Source: Arthrobacter sp. ISL-48
GTDB taxonomy: Bacteria > Actinomycetota > Actinomycetes > Actinomycetales > Micrococcaceae
Assembly: GCF_018613805.1 (NCBI RefSeq)
Contig: NZ_JAGGPL010000014.1
Location: forward strand, 33,623-97,622
Reading direction: 5' to 3'
DNA: 64,000 nucleotides
The translations under genes and the position numbers were made by a program. The notes below the pieces were generated by a model. That model was not told the origin of the DNA, ran no database searches, and saw nothing but the letters and a program-made list of their open reading frames with translations. This document shows positions 26,727-34,168 of the stretch, piece by piece; positions within the stretch are counted from its first letter, which is position 1; the number at the start of each line of letters is the position of its first letter.

Positions 26727-27203
26727 TTGGGATTCTTCACTGCCGCCCGCCAGGGCCGGAAAGACGACGCCGAACTCGGCAAGGGCCTGTGGCGCCGGGC
26801 CCACGACCGTTTCCACAGGGGCCTGGACCGCTACCACCAGGTGCTCGAAGGCGTGGAAGACGATCAGCTTTACGCAGAGCTGGTTGAGATAGCCAACGAG
26901 CTGGCGGCGCTTTTGGAGCGGGTACGGGCTGTCTGCGTCGAGGCCCAGCGGCGCTCGCCCAGCGAGGGCCTGGACATTCCGGGAGCCTTGGCGGGAGTCC
27001 ATCGCTCGTTGTCCAAGGCCGGAAATTCCTTGGCTACTACCGCCGAGGCAGCCGCCATGCTGAGGCTCGCCGTCGGTCCGGTGCCCGTCGGGGCGGCCTC
27101 GGTGCACCGGCGCGCGGAATCGGTAGTGGAACAGGTCGCCGACGCCGAACGCCGCCTCGCCGAGGACGGCGCCGGTCAACAGGGGGAAAGTATTCCCCGT
27201 TAA
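26727..27203 (+). CDS. Uncharacterised helical protein downstream of bpa
   Basis: 158 aa, TTG start at 26727, 7 bases after the bpa stop. I do not recognise a named family. The protein is almost entirely helical: a basic start (MGFFTAARQGRKDD), the segment LWRRAHDRFHRGLDRYHQVLEGVEDDQLYAELVEIANELAALLERV (about 22-67), and a second helical half rich in Ala/Glu/Arg (about 85-155). No membrane span or metal motif is seen. Co-transcription with bpa is likely from the spacing and suggests a role near proteasome function or simple co-expression. The TTG start should be checked, since the frame is open somewhat upstream within the bpa tail. Confidence 0.75.
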   Translation: MGFFTAARQGRKDDAELGKGLWRRAHDRFHRGLDRYHQVLEGVEDDQLYAELVEIANELAALLERVRAVCVEAQRRSPSEGLDIPGALAGVHRSLSKAGNSLATTAEAAAMLRLAVGPVPVGAASVHRRAESVVEQVADAERRLAEDGAGQQGESIPR

Positions 27204-27267
27204 GCGCCTGGCTTAGCGCGCGGAGTTTCACTTCCGGGATGGGCCAGTCCTTTGGCACGATGAATGG

Positions 27268-28113
27268 ATGACTCTTTCACCCACACTGACATTCAATGAT
27301 GGACACACCATTCCGCAACTCGGCTACGGCGTGTGGCAGGTTGAGGACGGCGTCGCAGAAAAAGTTGTCCGCCAGGCCTTCGAAGCCGGCTTCCGGCACA
27401 TCGACACCGCCCACGCCTATCGCAACGAGGCAGGAGTGGGCCGGGCGATCGCCGGTTCGGGCCTCAGCCCTGAGGAAATCTTCATCACCACCAAGCTGTG
27501 GAACGCAGACCAGGGCTACGAATCCACGCTGGTGGCCTTCGAAGAATCCCTGGACCGGCTGGGCCTGGAAACATTGGACCTATACCTGATTCACTGGATG
27601 CAGCCCAAACAGGACAAGTACGTGGATACCTGGAAGGCGCTCATCGAACTCCAGAAGCGAGGCCGTGTCAGGTCCATCGGCGTTTCAAACTTCACGGTGG
27701 AGGGGCTGCAACGCCTGACGGACGAAACCGGCGTGGCTCCAGCCATCCACCAGATCGAACTGCACCCGTACTTCAGCCAGCGCGAACTCCGCGAATTCGG
27801 CGCTTCCAAGGGAATCCTGACCCAGGCCTGGTCCCCGCTGGGCCAGGGCGGTGAGCTCCTCGAGGATGGCACCGTGGCCTCCATTGCGGCCAAGCATCAC
27901 GCCACGCCCGCCCAGGTGGTCATTGCCTGGCACTTGGCCATTGGCAACGTGGTGATCCCGAAGTCCGTCACGGAATCCCGGATCCAGGAAAACTTCGCAG
28001 CCTTGGATGTCAGGCTGGACAGCGATGACGTCGAGGCCATCAACGGCCTGGACCGGACCGCGAAGGGTGAAGGCCGCATCGGCCCGGACCCGGCAGTTTC
28101 TGACTTCGCCTGA
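27268..28113 (+). CDS. Aldo/keto reductase (AKR5/2,5-diketo-gluconate reductase type)
   Basis: 281 aa TIM-barrel NADPH oxidoreductase. The catalytic tetrad is visible: Asp and Tyr in IDTAHAYRNE, Lys in TTKLWNADQG and His in LYLIHWMQP. IGVSNFTVEGLQRL and the NADPH-binding IPKSVTESRIQENFAALDVRL near the C-terminus complete the pattern. The family reduces aldehydes, ketoses and 2,5-diketo-D-gluconate, and many members are broad-specificity. It stands alone and is followed by a hairpin at 28154-28190. Confidence 0.93.
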   Translation: MTLSPTLTFNDGHTIPQLGYGVWQVEDGVAEKVVRQAFEAGFRHIDTAHAYRNEAGVGRAIAGSGLSPEEIFITTKLWNADQGYESTLVAFEESLDRLGLETLDLYLIHWMQPKQDKYVDTWKALIELQKRGRVRSIGVSNFTVEGLQRLTDETGVAPAIHQIELHPYFSQRELREFGASKGILTQAWSPLGQGGELLEDGTVASIAAKHHATPAQVVIAWHLAIGNVVIPKSVTESRIQENFAALDVRLDSDDVEAINGLDRTAKGEGRIGPDPAVSDFA

Positions 28114-28153
28114 TCCCAGCAAACAAGTTCAGGAAAGTAGCTTCCGGCAAACG

Positions 28154-28190
28154 ACCCGCACCTGCCCGGCCTAGGCCTGTCGGTGCGGGT
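28154..28190. terminator. Hairpin terminator between aldo/keto reductase and small ORF
   Basis: ACCCGCACC (28154-28162) pairs with GGTGCGGGT (28182-28190), followed by TGCTGCTTTA. It lies between converging genes and could serve both. Confidence 0.75.
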
Positions 28191-28197
28191 TGCTGCT

Positions 28198-28383
28198 TTA
28201 AGCCGCGATCCGGGCCTGCTCCACCGCGACGGCATCAATGAGCGCCCAGCCATCCTCACCGCGGCAGTTCCTGCTGGCGAAGCGCTGGGCCTCTGCCATT
28301 GTGTCGAAGCTTTCCGCACGGATCCGGCCGCAATCGGCGTCGAAGTAGGTGACGTGAAATTCCTGTACTGGTTGGTTCTCCAT
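28198..28383 (-). CDS. Small uncharacterised protein
   Basis: 61 aa, ATG 28383. The composition is protein-like (EFHVTYFDADCGRIRAESFDTMAEAQRFASRNCRGEDGWALIDAVAV). It suggests a compact beta-alpha-beta unit in which strand FHVTYFD is followed by a helix TMAEAQRFASRN and strand WALIDAV. I do not recognise a named family. No clear ribosome site is visible. Its stop lies close to the terminator at 28154-28190, which fits a real transcribed unit. Upstream, a perfect 19-bp TTGGAAG palindrome lies 113 bp before the start. Confidence 0.55.
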   Translation of the reverse strand: MENQPVQEFHVTYFDADCGRIRAESFDTMAEAQRFASRNCRGEDGWALIDAVAVEQARIAA

Positions 28384-28495
28384 AAATCCAGTGTGCAGCC
28401 GGGGTCTGACAATAACGCGGCATCAGGTCCGCGTGTTTGTGAGATATCGATCAACCTGAAAGAACGGCACCCTATTTGGAAGAAACGACTCATCG

Positions 28496-28514
28496 ACTTG
28501 GAAGTCTTCCAAGT
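28496..28514. repeat. Palindrome copy 1 of the TTGGAAG element
   Basis: ACTTGGAAG-T-CTTCCAAGT is a perfect inverted repeat around a central T. A half-site TTTGGAAG lies about 20 bases upstream. Related copies occur at 30141-30155 and 32990-33009. Confidence 0.7.
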
Positions 28515-28541
28515 GCACGTGTTTGTTGTAGATGGACAAAC

Positions 28542-28809
28542 TTATTGATCCTTGGACAACGGACCGTGCCGGGATCCATAACGCCGGCCGGGGACGGACA
28601 GGTTGAGTCGTCGAATCGGCAGGGTGTTGGTGAAGGGGCTGAACCCCAAGTCGATGTCAGTTGCGCTCATCAGATCAGGGCGGAGCTCGTCAATTGACCC
28701 TCCACGTCCCGTCAGAGCTGCGATGGACCTCGAGTCGCCGGTCGTCGTGCGAACAGGCTGTAAATTCGCGGAAGACCCAATCGTGATCAAGGGTTACCTC
28801 ACGGCATCG
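28542..28809 (-). pseudogene. Frameshifted 3' part of a putative glycolipid-binding (DUF1089) gene
   Basis: On the minus strand, DHDWVFREFTACSHDDRR and LEVHRSSDGTWRVN continue in another frame as ELRPDLMSATDIDLGFSP and FTNTLPIRRLNL. That combined text matches my memory of the putative glycolipid-binding domain family, whose members have RPDL...DIDLGFSPFTNTLPIRRL. The two frames meet near 28689-28696 and are reconciled by removing one base (one extra T in GTCAATTGACGAG). The 5' end of this gene is missing and is replaced directly by the reductase fragment at 28810. Confidence 0.6.
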
Positions 28810-29063
28810 GCCATATTCCGCTGTGACGAATATGTAGCTGTCGAAGCGGGCAATGGTCTCAGCCCAGGCCTTCCTGTGGTCCTTGCTGTACTGGCCCATC
28901 ATGGGCGGTTTCGGTTCGTCCAGCAGGGGCAGGCCCTGGTCGATCAAGTCGATGAATTCAAACTCCGCGTCAGCACGTTGGCTCCCGTGTTCGTATACCA
29001 GTCGGCCACTGCCCTGCCCATGCGGACCGGACGTGTGCTGCCCGGGATGACGGCGATGTTCAT
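28810..29063 (-). pseudogene. 5' part of an NADPH-dependent FMN reductase gene, frameshifted and truncated
   Basis: From ATG 29063 the text MNIAVIPGSTRPVRMGRAVADW matches the start of NAD(P)H-dependent FMN reductases, including the GSTRP flavin-phosphate loop. After about 21 codons the frame shifts near 28998 (one base missing in GACTGGTATAC). It continues as YEHGSQRADAEFEFIDL and LPLLDEPKPPMMGQYS, then RFDSYIFVTAEYG. In the family the last motif is followed by NHS-type sequence and about 90 more residues. Here it stops and glycolipid-binding sequence begins. Two frameshifts plus a fusion make a functional product very unlikely. Confidence 0.7.
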
Positions 29064-29089
29064 GGCTGGCATGACCTTTCATGCTCCTT

Positions 29090-29569
29090 TCACCGGGCGC
29101 CGCTTTGGACGGGCTTGGCCTGCTGAGCCGCGCCTTGAACGGTCGCAAAGCGGACCGCCCGGGGCAGGCCGGCGATCAGGACTCCTGCCAAGGCTATATG
29201 CATCAGGCACAGGGTTACTTTCACGATTCCTGTGGTCCCGCCAGCAGCGGGCCCGGATAGTGAGAGAACGAGCACCGCGGCGCCGATGGTTCTCCACCAG
29301 GTCAGACCGGCCGCAAGGAATCTCCTGAGGACCCACAGCAGGACCCAGGCGATCAGCCCGGCGCCTACGGAGACCGCCGCGACCGAAGCCGCCGTCACAG
29401 TCTGTGGTGGCGCGCCGGGAAATTCAACAACCAGCGGGATGGTCAGCATGAGCACGGCGATGACCCAGATGAAAAGTGGGGCCAGGGTCGACAGCAGTAT
29501 CCAGCCAATTGAAGAGATCGGGTGCCAGCTGACGCTGTGCTTCCCGGCATGTTCCGAGGTGATGCTCAT
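29090..29569 (-). CDS. DUF6069-like four-helix membrane protein
   Basis: 159 aa from ATG 29569, which follows the ribosome site GGAGGAAGAC. Four hydrophobic segments are clear: SIGWILLSTLAPLFIWVIAVL, TAASVAAVSVGAGLIAWVLL, TIGAAVLVLSLSGPA, and VTLCLMHIALAGVLIAGLP. The pattern matches small DUF6069-type membrane proteins of actinobacteria, whose role is unknown. It is transcribed divergently from a MarR gene across a 90-bp region with two palindromic operators, so MarR probably controls it. The remnant reductase gene lies directly downstream and was probably once in the same operon. Confidence 0.75.
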   Translation of the reverse strand: MSITSEHAGKHSVSWHPISSIGWILLSTLAPLFIWVIAVLMLTIPLVVEFPGAPPQTVTAASVAAVSVGAGLIAWVLLWVLRRFLAAGLTWWRTIGAAVLVLSLSGPAAGGTTGIVKVTLCLMHIALAGVLIAGLPRAVRFATVQGAAQQAKPVQSGAR

Positions 29570-29600
29570 GTCTTCCTCCAGAGTCAATTCTTGATATATT

Positions 29601-29638
29601 TAGTTAGGCAACTACATAATTAATGTTAGACGCCTAAC
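29601..29638. promoter_or_regulatory. Paired MarR-type operators
   Basis: TAGTT-AGGC-AACTA at 29601-29614 and GTTAG-ACGC-CTAAC at 29625-29638 have the same 5-4-5 layout, centres 24 bp apart. Across the pair, TTAGTTAGGC (29600-29609) and GCCTAACTAA (29632-29641) also form a perfect long inverted repeat. The region is AT-rich for this genome and holds both divergent promoters. Binding by the adjacent MarR is inferred. Confidence 0.65.
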
Positions 29639-29659
29639 TAATCGCTGACAAGGGGTTTG

Positions 29660-30121
29660 ATGGACTACAACCAGGCCTATGCACTCAATCGGGCCCTCCG
29701 GACAATTGGCATGCGCCACCGCTCGCTGGCCGCTACCGAGCTCAACCGCCTCGGCCTTGCGATAGGCCAGGAGTCCCTAATCATGGAACTCGCAAACCAA
29801 GGGCCCAGAACCCAAGCGCAGCTCGCCACCGCAGCAGGCTGTGAACCCCCTACCATCACTTCCGCCGTGCAGAAGCTTGAGGCACTGGGGCTGGTGAGCC
29901 GGCGCCCATCCACCAAGGACCGGCGCGCAACGGTAGTAGAGCTGACAGTCAAGGGCGAGTCGCTGCTCGAAGGGCTGTCCGCTGCCTGGATCCATCTGGC
30001 GGAGTCGACAGTGGCCGGGCTGTCCCGTACCAAGGTGGAAGATATGATCGAGACCCTGGATGACCTGGCCGCGAGTCTTGAAACCGCGGCACGCGATCTG
30101 GACGCCCGCAGGCCAACCTGA
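29660..30121 (+). CDS. MarR family transcriptional regulator
   Basis: 153 aa from ATG 29660, ribosome site AAGGGG 4 bases before it (a TTG three bases earlier is less likely). The winged helix-turn-helix is visible at about residues 45-95: ELANQGPRTQAQLATAAGCEPPTITSAVQKLEALGLVSRR, then the wing PSTKDRRATVVELT. Flanking helices form the dimer region. It is divergent from the DUF6069-type gene, sharing a short operator-bearing region. MarR proteins typically sense phenolics or oxidants, which fits a lost flavin reductase in the divergent operon. Confidence 0.93.
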   Translation: MDYNQAYALNRALRTIGMRHRSLAATELNRLGLAIGQESLIMELANQGPRTQAQLATAAGCEPPTITSAVQKLEALGLVSRRPSTKDRRATVVELTVKGESLLEGLSAAWIHLAESTVAGLSRTKVEDMIETLDDLAASLETAARDLDARRPT

Positions 30122-30140
30122 CCCACGCGCCGACTCCTTG

Positions 30141-30155
30141 TTGGAAGTCCTCCAA
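30141..30155. repeat. Palindrome copy 2 of the TTGGAAG element
   Basis: TTGGAAG-T-CCTCCAA, one mismatch from a perfect palindrome, lies 20 bases after the marR stop. It begins a 264-bp stretch (30122-30385) that otherwise holds only the cysE remnant. Confidence 0.55.
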
Positions 30156-30242
30156 GTAGGCGAGTCGTATGAGTTTCGGAACAAGTTGACCTGACTCGAA
30201 GATCGAAAGCTAGTTCGCGATCGGGAATAAGGGTCATGCTCG

Positions 30243-30389
30243 GCCGGCGCCAAAATCCTCGGACCGGTAGTAGGTGACGATTCGGCGGTGGGAGCAAACG
30301 CCGTCGTCGTCCGGGACGTGCCCGCTGACTCCGTAGCTGTCGGGATCCCGGCCAGGGTGGACTTCCTTGACCCGGCACTGCTGATTTAG
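30243..30389 (+). pseudogene. 3' remnant of a serine O-acetyltransferase (cysE-like) gene
   Basis: This frame reads [20 protein letters not shown], then [18 protein letters not shown] and DFLDPALLI to a TAG at 30387-30389. These are left-handed beta-helix hexapeptide repeats and the C-terminal end typical of CysE/EpsC acetyltransferases. The frame closes at a TAA at 30228-30230, so about 130-140 N-terminal residues are absent. No start codon or ribosome site is present. The remnant is bounded on its left by the second TTGGAAG palindrome. The opposing regulator gene ends inside its last codons. Confidence 0.7.
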
Positions 30390-31264
30390 CCGACCGGCTC
30401 CAGCGCGTCGATGGCTTCCGTTTTTGAGGACGTGGCCAGCAACTGCAGGCCGGCGGCCGCCGGGGTGCCCTCGTCTGCGGTGTACATCAGGATCCGGTGA
30501 TCGGACTCATCGGGCTGGCTGAGGACCTCAAAGTTCAGCTCCAGGCAGCCGACCTCCGGGTGGTGCATCATCTTCAGGCCCGACATGCAGTTCTCGACCG
30601 GATGCTTGGCCCACAGGTTTGCGAACTCGGGGCTGATGAGCGTCAGCTCGCCGACCAAGGCGGTCAGCTCACCGTCGTCGGAGCTGCGTCCTGCGAGCAG
30701 CCGCAGCGAGGACACCGCCCGGGTCGCTTCTTCCTGCCAGTTCACGTAGAGAGCACGGGTGTGCTCGTCCAGGAACAGGAGCTTGGTCATATTGGGCCGC
30801 TCGGCCGGAACGTTTGGACTGTCGAAGTTCAGGTGCCCGGCGACCAGCTTGTGGCCGAGGGTGTTCCACGACAGCACCTCGCTCCGCCGGCCCAGCACAA
30901 CGGCTGGGGTCGCGGTCATCGAGTTGATCAGGCGCAGCGTTCCGGGGCGGACCCGATCCGGCCGTGACGGGCTGCGGCGCTTGGTCTTGACCGTCCTGGC
31001 CAGGTTGAAAAGGTGCAGCCTCTCGTCCTTGTTCAGGTTCAGCGCCCGGGCAATCGCGCCGGTCACGGCCTCGGAGGCGTTATTGCTCAGCCCCTGCTCC
31101 AGCCGCGTGTAGTAGGTGTTGCTGACCCCTGCCAGCATCGCCAACTCTTCACGACGGAGGCCAGGGACCCTGCGGATTCCATAGTTTTTGAGCCCCACGT
31201 CTTCAGGCTGCAATGCCGCCCTTCTGACGCGAAGGAACTCCCCAAGTTCACTCAAATTGCTCAT
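30386..31264 (-). CDS. XRE-family regulator with MmyB-like ligand-binding domain
   Basis: 292 aa from ATG 31264; an ATG 21 bases upstream is an alternative. The helix-turn-helix covers about residues 9-75: [20 protein letters not shown], then [28 protein letters not shown]. The C-terminal domain (about 100-280) has the MmyB-like (MLTR) pattern with [12 protein letters not shown] and [32 protein letters not shown], which in one structure binds a fatty acid. These regulators usually sit beside a divergently transcribed oxidoreductase or transporter. Here it is the MFS exporter 139 bp away. Confidence 0.93.
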   Translation of the reverse strand: MSNLSELGEFLRVRRAALQPEDVGLKNYGIRRVPGLRREELAMLAGVSNTYYTRLEQGLSNNASEAVTGAIARALNLNKDERLHLFNLARTVKTKRRSPSRPDRVRPGTLRLINSMTATPAVVLGRRSEVLSWNTLGHKLVAGHLNFDSPNVPAERPNMTKLLFLDEHTRALYVNWQEEATRAVSSLRLLAGRSSDDGELTALVGELTLISPEFANLWAKHPVENCMSGLKMMHHPEVGCLELNFEVLSQPDESDHRILMYTADEGTPAAAGLQLLATSSKTEAIDALEPVG

Positions 31265-31403
31265 TCCCCCATTGTGCCTGCGCACATCTTCATTGTCCTG
31301 TCACTGCCAGTGCTACCCACGAGGTGGTGTGGTTGTCGATTCCGAATACGCCCAAGCTGAAACAGGCACCATCCGAAACCACCCGCAAAGGCAAGGAATT
31401 CCC

Positions 31404-32879
31404 GTGACAACATCCCACGACGTGGACAGTCCCCAAAGCCAGGTCCTGGCACCTTCAGGACCCAGTATGACTGCAAAGCAGCGACTGATCCTTATCGTCC
31501 TGCTGACCGCCAGCTTCACCCTGGCCGTTGACTTCTCAATCCTTAACGTTGCCCTGCCGACCATTGGCGCCGACGTCGGCTTCGGCCTCGAAAACCTTCA
31601 GTGGATCGCGACTGCCTTCTCCCTGTGCGCGGCCGGACTCACCTTGCTCTTCGGTCGGGTCGCTGACCTTGTGGGCCGCCGGCGCATGTTCATGATCGGC
31701 ATGGTCCTTCTCGGCGCCGGCTCCCTTCTTGGCGGGATTGCCGCTGACCCACTCGTCCTGATTGTCGCCCGAGTCGCCCAAGGTGTCGCGACAGCCATCG
31801 TGGTGCCTGCGGCCCTGTCGCTGCTGCTGAGCTCCTTCCCGGAAGGGAAGCTGCGGGAGAAGGCCCTGGGCCTGAACGGCGCCCTCATGGCCGCAGGATT
31901 CACCACCGGAGCCATCCTTGGCGGGCTGCTCACCGACCTGCTGAACTGGCGCTGGGCGTTCCTGATTAACGTTCCCGTCGCAGCGGCTGTGCTGCTCCTC
32001 GCACCGGTCGTGCTGGCCGAAAGCCGGCCCACCGAGAAGACCCGCCTGGATGTCCCCGGCGCCGTCACCGTCACGCTGGGCCTTCTCACCCTCGTCTTCG
32101 GACTCACCCACGCCGCCGAGTCCTCATGGACCGATTCGACCACCCTGGGATCCTTCGCGGCCGCAATCATCTTCCTCGCTGCCTTCGTCGCCGTTGAACG
32201 GCGGTCCGCTTCCCCGCTCGTCCCGCTGGCCATCCTCAAGCGCTCATCCGTGGCTTGGGGCAACATCGCCGGCATTCTGGCCTTCGTCACCGAAACCTCG
32301 CTGGTGTTCCTGCTCACCCTGTACCTGCAGCAGGTCCTGGGATACACCCCGCTCGGGGCCGGACTCGCGTTCGCCGTCCTGGGCCTGGGCACGGTTCTAG
32401 GCGGTGTTCTGGGGCCGAAGGTGATCGGCAGGGTCGGCAACAATCGCGCCATCGTGTTCGGCTTCATCGTTCAGGCCATCGCCACCGCCTCGCTGGTCAT
32501 GCTCAGTAACGACCCTGCCGCCATCGTCCTGCTGCTCGTCGCGACGTTCGTTGGGGGCGTCGCGAACCTGGTAGTCATCGTCGGGTTTATGGTCACCGCC
32601 ACCTCCGGTCTGCCCGGGGACGAGGCAGGGCTCGCCACCGGCCTGGCAACCATGAGCCAGCAGATCGGCATCACAATGGGCATCCCGATCATGAGCGCCA
32701 TCTTCACCGCTCAGCTGGTGTCCCTTGGCTCGAACGATGCCCCGGCGGTGCTTACCGGCGTCACCCTGGCCATTTGGGTTAACGCCGCACTCTGCCTCGC
32801 GACCGCATTGTTGGTGGCACTGTTCCTGAAGAAGCCGGCCCCCACACCGGCCCCGGAAACCGTAAACGCTGTGAAGTGA
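31404..32879 (+). CDS. MFS transporter, DHA2 family (14-span drug exporter type)
   Basis: 491 aa from GTG 31404, ribosome site AAGGAA 6 bases before it. Upstream in-frame codons overlap the divergent regulator and are rejected. The sequence shows the DHA2 motif A as GRVADLVGRRRMFMIG, motif C-like GALMAAGFTTGAILGGLLTD near 150-170, and 14 predicted spans. SILNVALPTIGADVG in the first loop is typical. The family exports drugs or dyes by proton antiport. It is divergent from the MmyB-type regulator, which probably controls it. Confidence 0.92.
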   Translation: MTTSHDVDSPQSQVLAPSGPSMTAKQRLILIVLLTASFTLAVDFSILNVALPTIGADVGFGLENLQWIATAFSLCAAGLTLLFGRVADLVGRRRMFMIGMVLLGAGSLLGGIAADPLVLIVARVAQGVATAIVVPAALSLLLSSFPEGKLREKALGLNGALMAAGFTTGAILGGLLTDLLNWRWAFLINVPVAAAVLLLAPVVLAESRPTEKTRLDVPGAVTVTLGLLTLVFGLTHAAESSWTDSTTLGSFAAAIIFLAAFVAVERRSASPLVPLAILKRSSVAWGNIAGILAFVTETSLVFLLTLYLQQVLGYTPLGAGLAFAVLGLGTVLGGVLGPKVIGRVGNNRAIVFGFIVQAIATASLVMLSNDPAAIVLLLVATFVGGVANLVVIVGFMVTATSGLPGDEAGLATGLATMSQQIGITMGIPIMSAIFTAQLVSLGSNDAPAVLTGVTLAIWVNAALCLATALLVALFLKKPAPTPAPETVNAVK

Positions 32880-32989
32880 TGACGCGGATATTGCACGGCC
32901 GGTAGGTATACACAACTTTGCATCCGCCGGTCCCCGCACCAACACAGGCTTATGGCTGCGGAAGGGCCAGCCGCGATTCCGAATACTTG

Positions 32990-33009
32990 AGTTGGAAGTT
33001 CTTTCAACT
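32990..33009. repeat. Palindrome copy 3 of the TTGGAAG element
   Basis: AGTTGGAAG-TT-CTTTCAACT has 9-bp arms with one mismatch. It lies 110 bases after the MFS stop and 7 bases before the end of the opposing coiled-coil gene. It does not look like a terminator because the stem is AT-rich and has no U-tract. Confidence 0.55.
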
Positions 33010-33015
33010 AGGTCC

Positions 33016-33993
33016 TCATCTCACGGTGTTGGCGAGCCGGAGGACCCGTTCCCGGGCCAAGACTGCTGAGCGCTGCGTTTTGTCTGCGGCCCTGGCTGAC
33101 TGCTTAGCCTCGGCAGACAGCGTTTCCAGCCGTCTCCGGGCGCTTTCCAACTGCTCCTCAGCGGCCTTCAGCCGGGTGCGGAGCTCCAGCGCCTCGGCGG
33201 TCAGCTGCGAGACTTCCGCCTGCACCTCCTCCAGCTGCCCGCGCCGCTCCTGTGCCACCCGGGAGGACTCCTCCCCTGCGGCGTTGGCCTCGTCCAGTGC
33301 GGCTTCCGCTTTCTCAAGAGCCGATGGGGACGCCGGCCGCGGTGTTTGCCGGACGGCCTGCAGCCGGGGCTTGTCCGCCGGACGCCGGACCGGGCCCCCC
33401 GGCGTCGTGCGTACCTTCTTTTCCGATCCGGCGGCGGGGGCCGTACGGGCAGCCGGCCGGGCAGTACGGGTGACTGACACCGCCCCAGGCACAGCTACGG
33501 CACCGTCGAGGTCCACCGTTTCCACTCCATCAGCAGACAGTGCCTGCAGCAGCCGTCCGCTCTGGACTGCCGCTGCGGCGCCCTCATCTGCAGTGAGGGC
33601 CCTCAGGGTGTTCTCGACGTCGGACGCGATGGCACCGCTGATGGTGCGCCCCTGCTGCTCGGACACCGAACGGGCGGCGTCGACGGCCGCAGCGAGCAGG
33701 GTGCGGCGCTCCCGTCCCAGCTCCCGGAGGCCCGCCGCATCCAGTGACGACTGGGCTTCCCGCATCCGTACGCCAAGCTCGGCGAGTTGGTCCAAGATAT
33801 CCGGTTGATGAATGGCCAGCATGTTGATTGTCCAGGCCGCTACGGAGGGTTTGGGTAGCGCCCGCACCGCCGCCGGAAGCCCTGACCCCGACTCTGTGGC
33901 AGCTTTCGCAGCGGCGGTCCTGGCCGCCACGAACTCATCGAAAGGCAAGGCGTACAGTCCGTTTGCGATGTCCAGCAGTGCCGTGTCATCCAT
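33016..33993 (-). CDS. Uncharacterised Ala/Arg-rich coiled-coil protein
   Basis: 325 aa from ATG 33993, with a TATGAT box exactly 7 bases upstream (34006-34001), so a leaderless transcript. In-frame codons further upstream are not protein-like. The N-terminal ~170 residues form a helical domain (LYALPFDEFVAARTAAAKAA, LPKPSVAAWTINMLAIHQPDIL). A Pro/Ala-rich linker covers about 180-240. The rest (about 240-325) is a long coiled coil (EKAEAALDEANAAGEESS, LRTRLKAAEEQLESARRRLETL). I do not recognise a named family, though similar proteins are common in Micrococcaceae. No signal peptide. Function unknown. Confidence 0.75.
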   Translation of the reverse strand: MDDTALLDIANGLYALPFDEFVAARTAAAKAATESGSGLPAAVRALPKPSVAAWTINMLAIHQPDILDQLAELGVRMREAQSSLDAAGLRELGRERRTLLAAAVDAARSVSEQQGRTISGAIASDVENTLRALTADEGAAAAVQSGRLLQALSADGVETVDLDGAVAVPGAVSVTRTARPAARTAPAAGSEKKVRTTPGGPVRRPADKPRLQAVRQTPRPASPSALEKAEAALDEANAAGEESSRVAQERRGQLEEVQAEVSQLTAEALELRTRLKAAEEQLESARRRLETLSAEAKQSARAADKTQRSAVLARERVLRLANTVR

Positions 33994-34168
33994 GCTCGCC
34001 ATCATAGGGCCGAGCCAGGACCGTGACGTAAGTCCCAGAGGCGATGCAGTAGACGTGGTGCGTGTATCGAACCGAGCCAGGTGGAAAAGGGACAGGCGCA
34101 CGCCACCCTTGGACGTTTGCCGGGGGTTTGCGTCAAGCCGTATCAATGAGTGCCTCTAGAGTTGCCAT

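Noticed and set aside
28603..29328. 241-codon plus-strand ORF
   Set aside because: It runs opposite the double pseudogene and the DUF6069 gene, where the minus strand shows recognisable families.
32918..33808. 296-codon Ser/Arg-rich plus-strand ORF
   Set aside because: It is the shadow of the Ala/Arg-rich coiled-coil gene and has no ribosome site or promoter.
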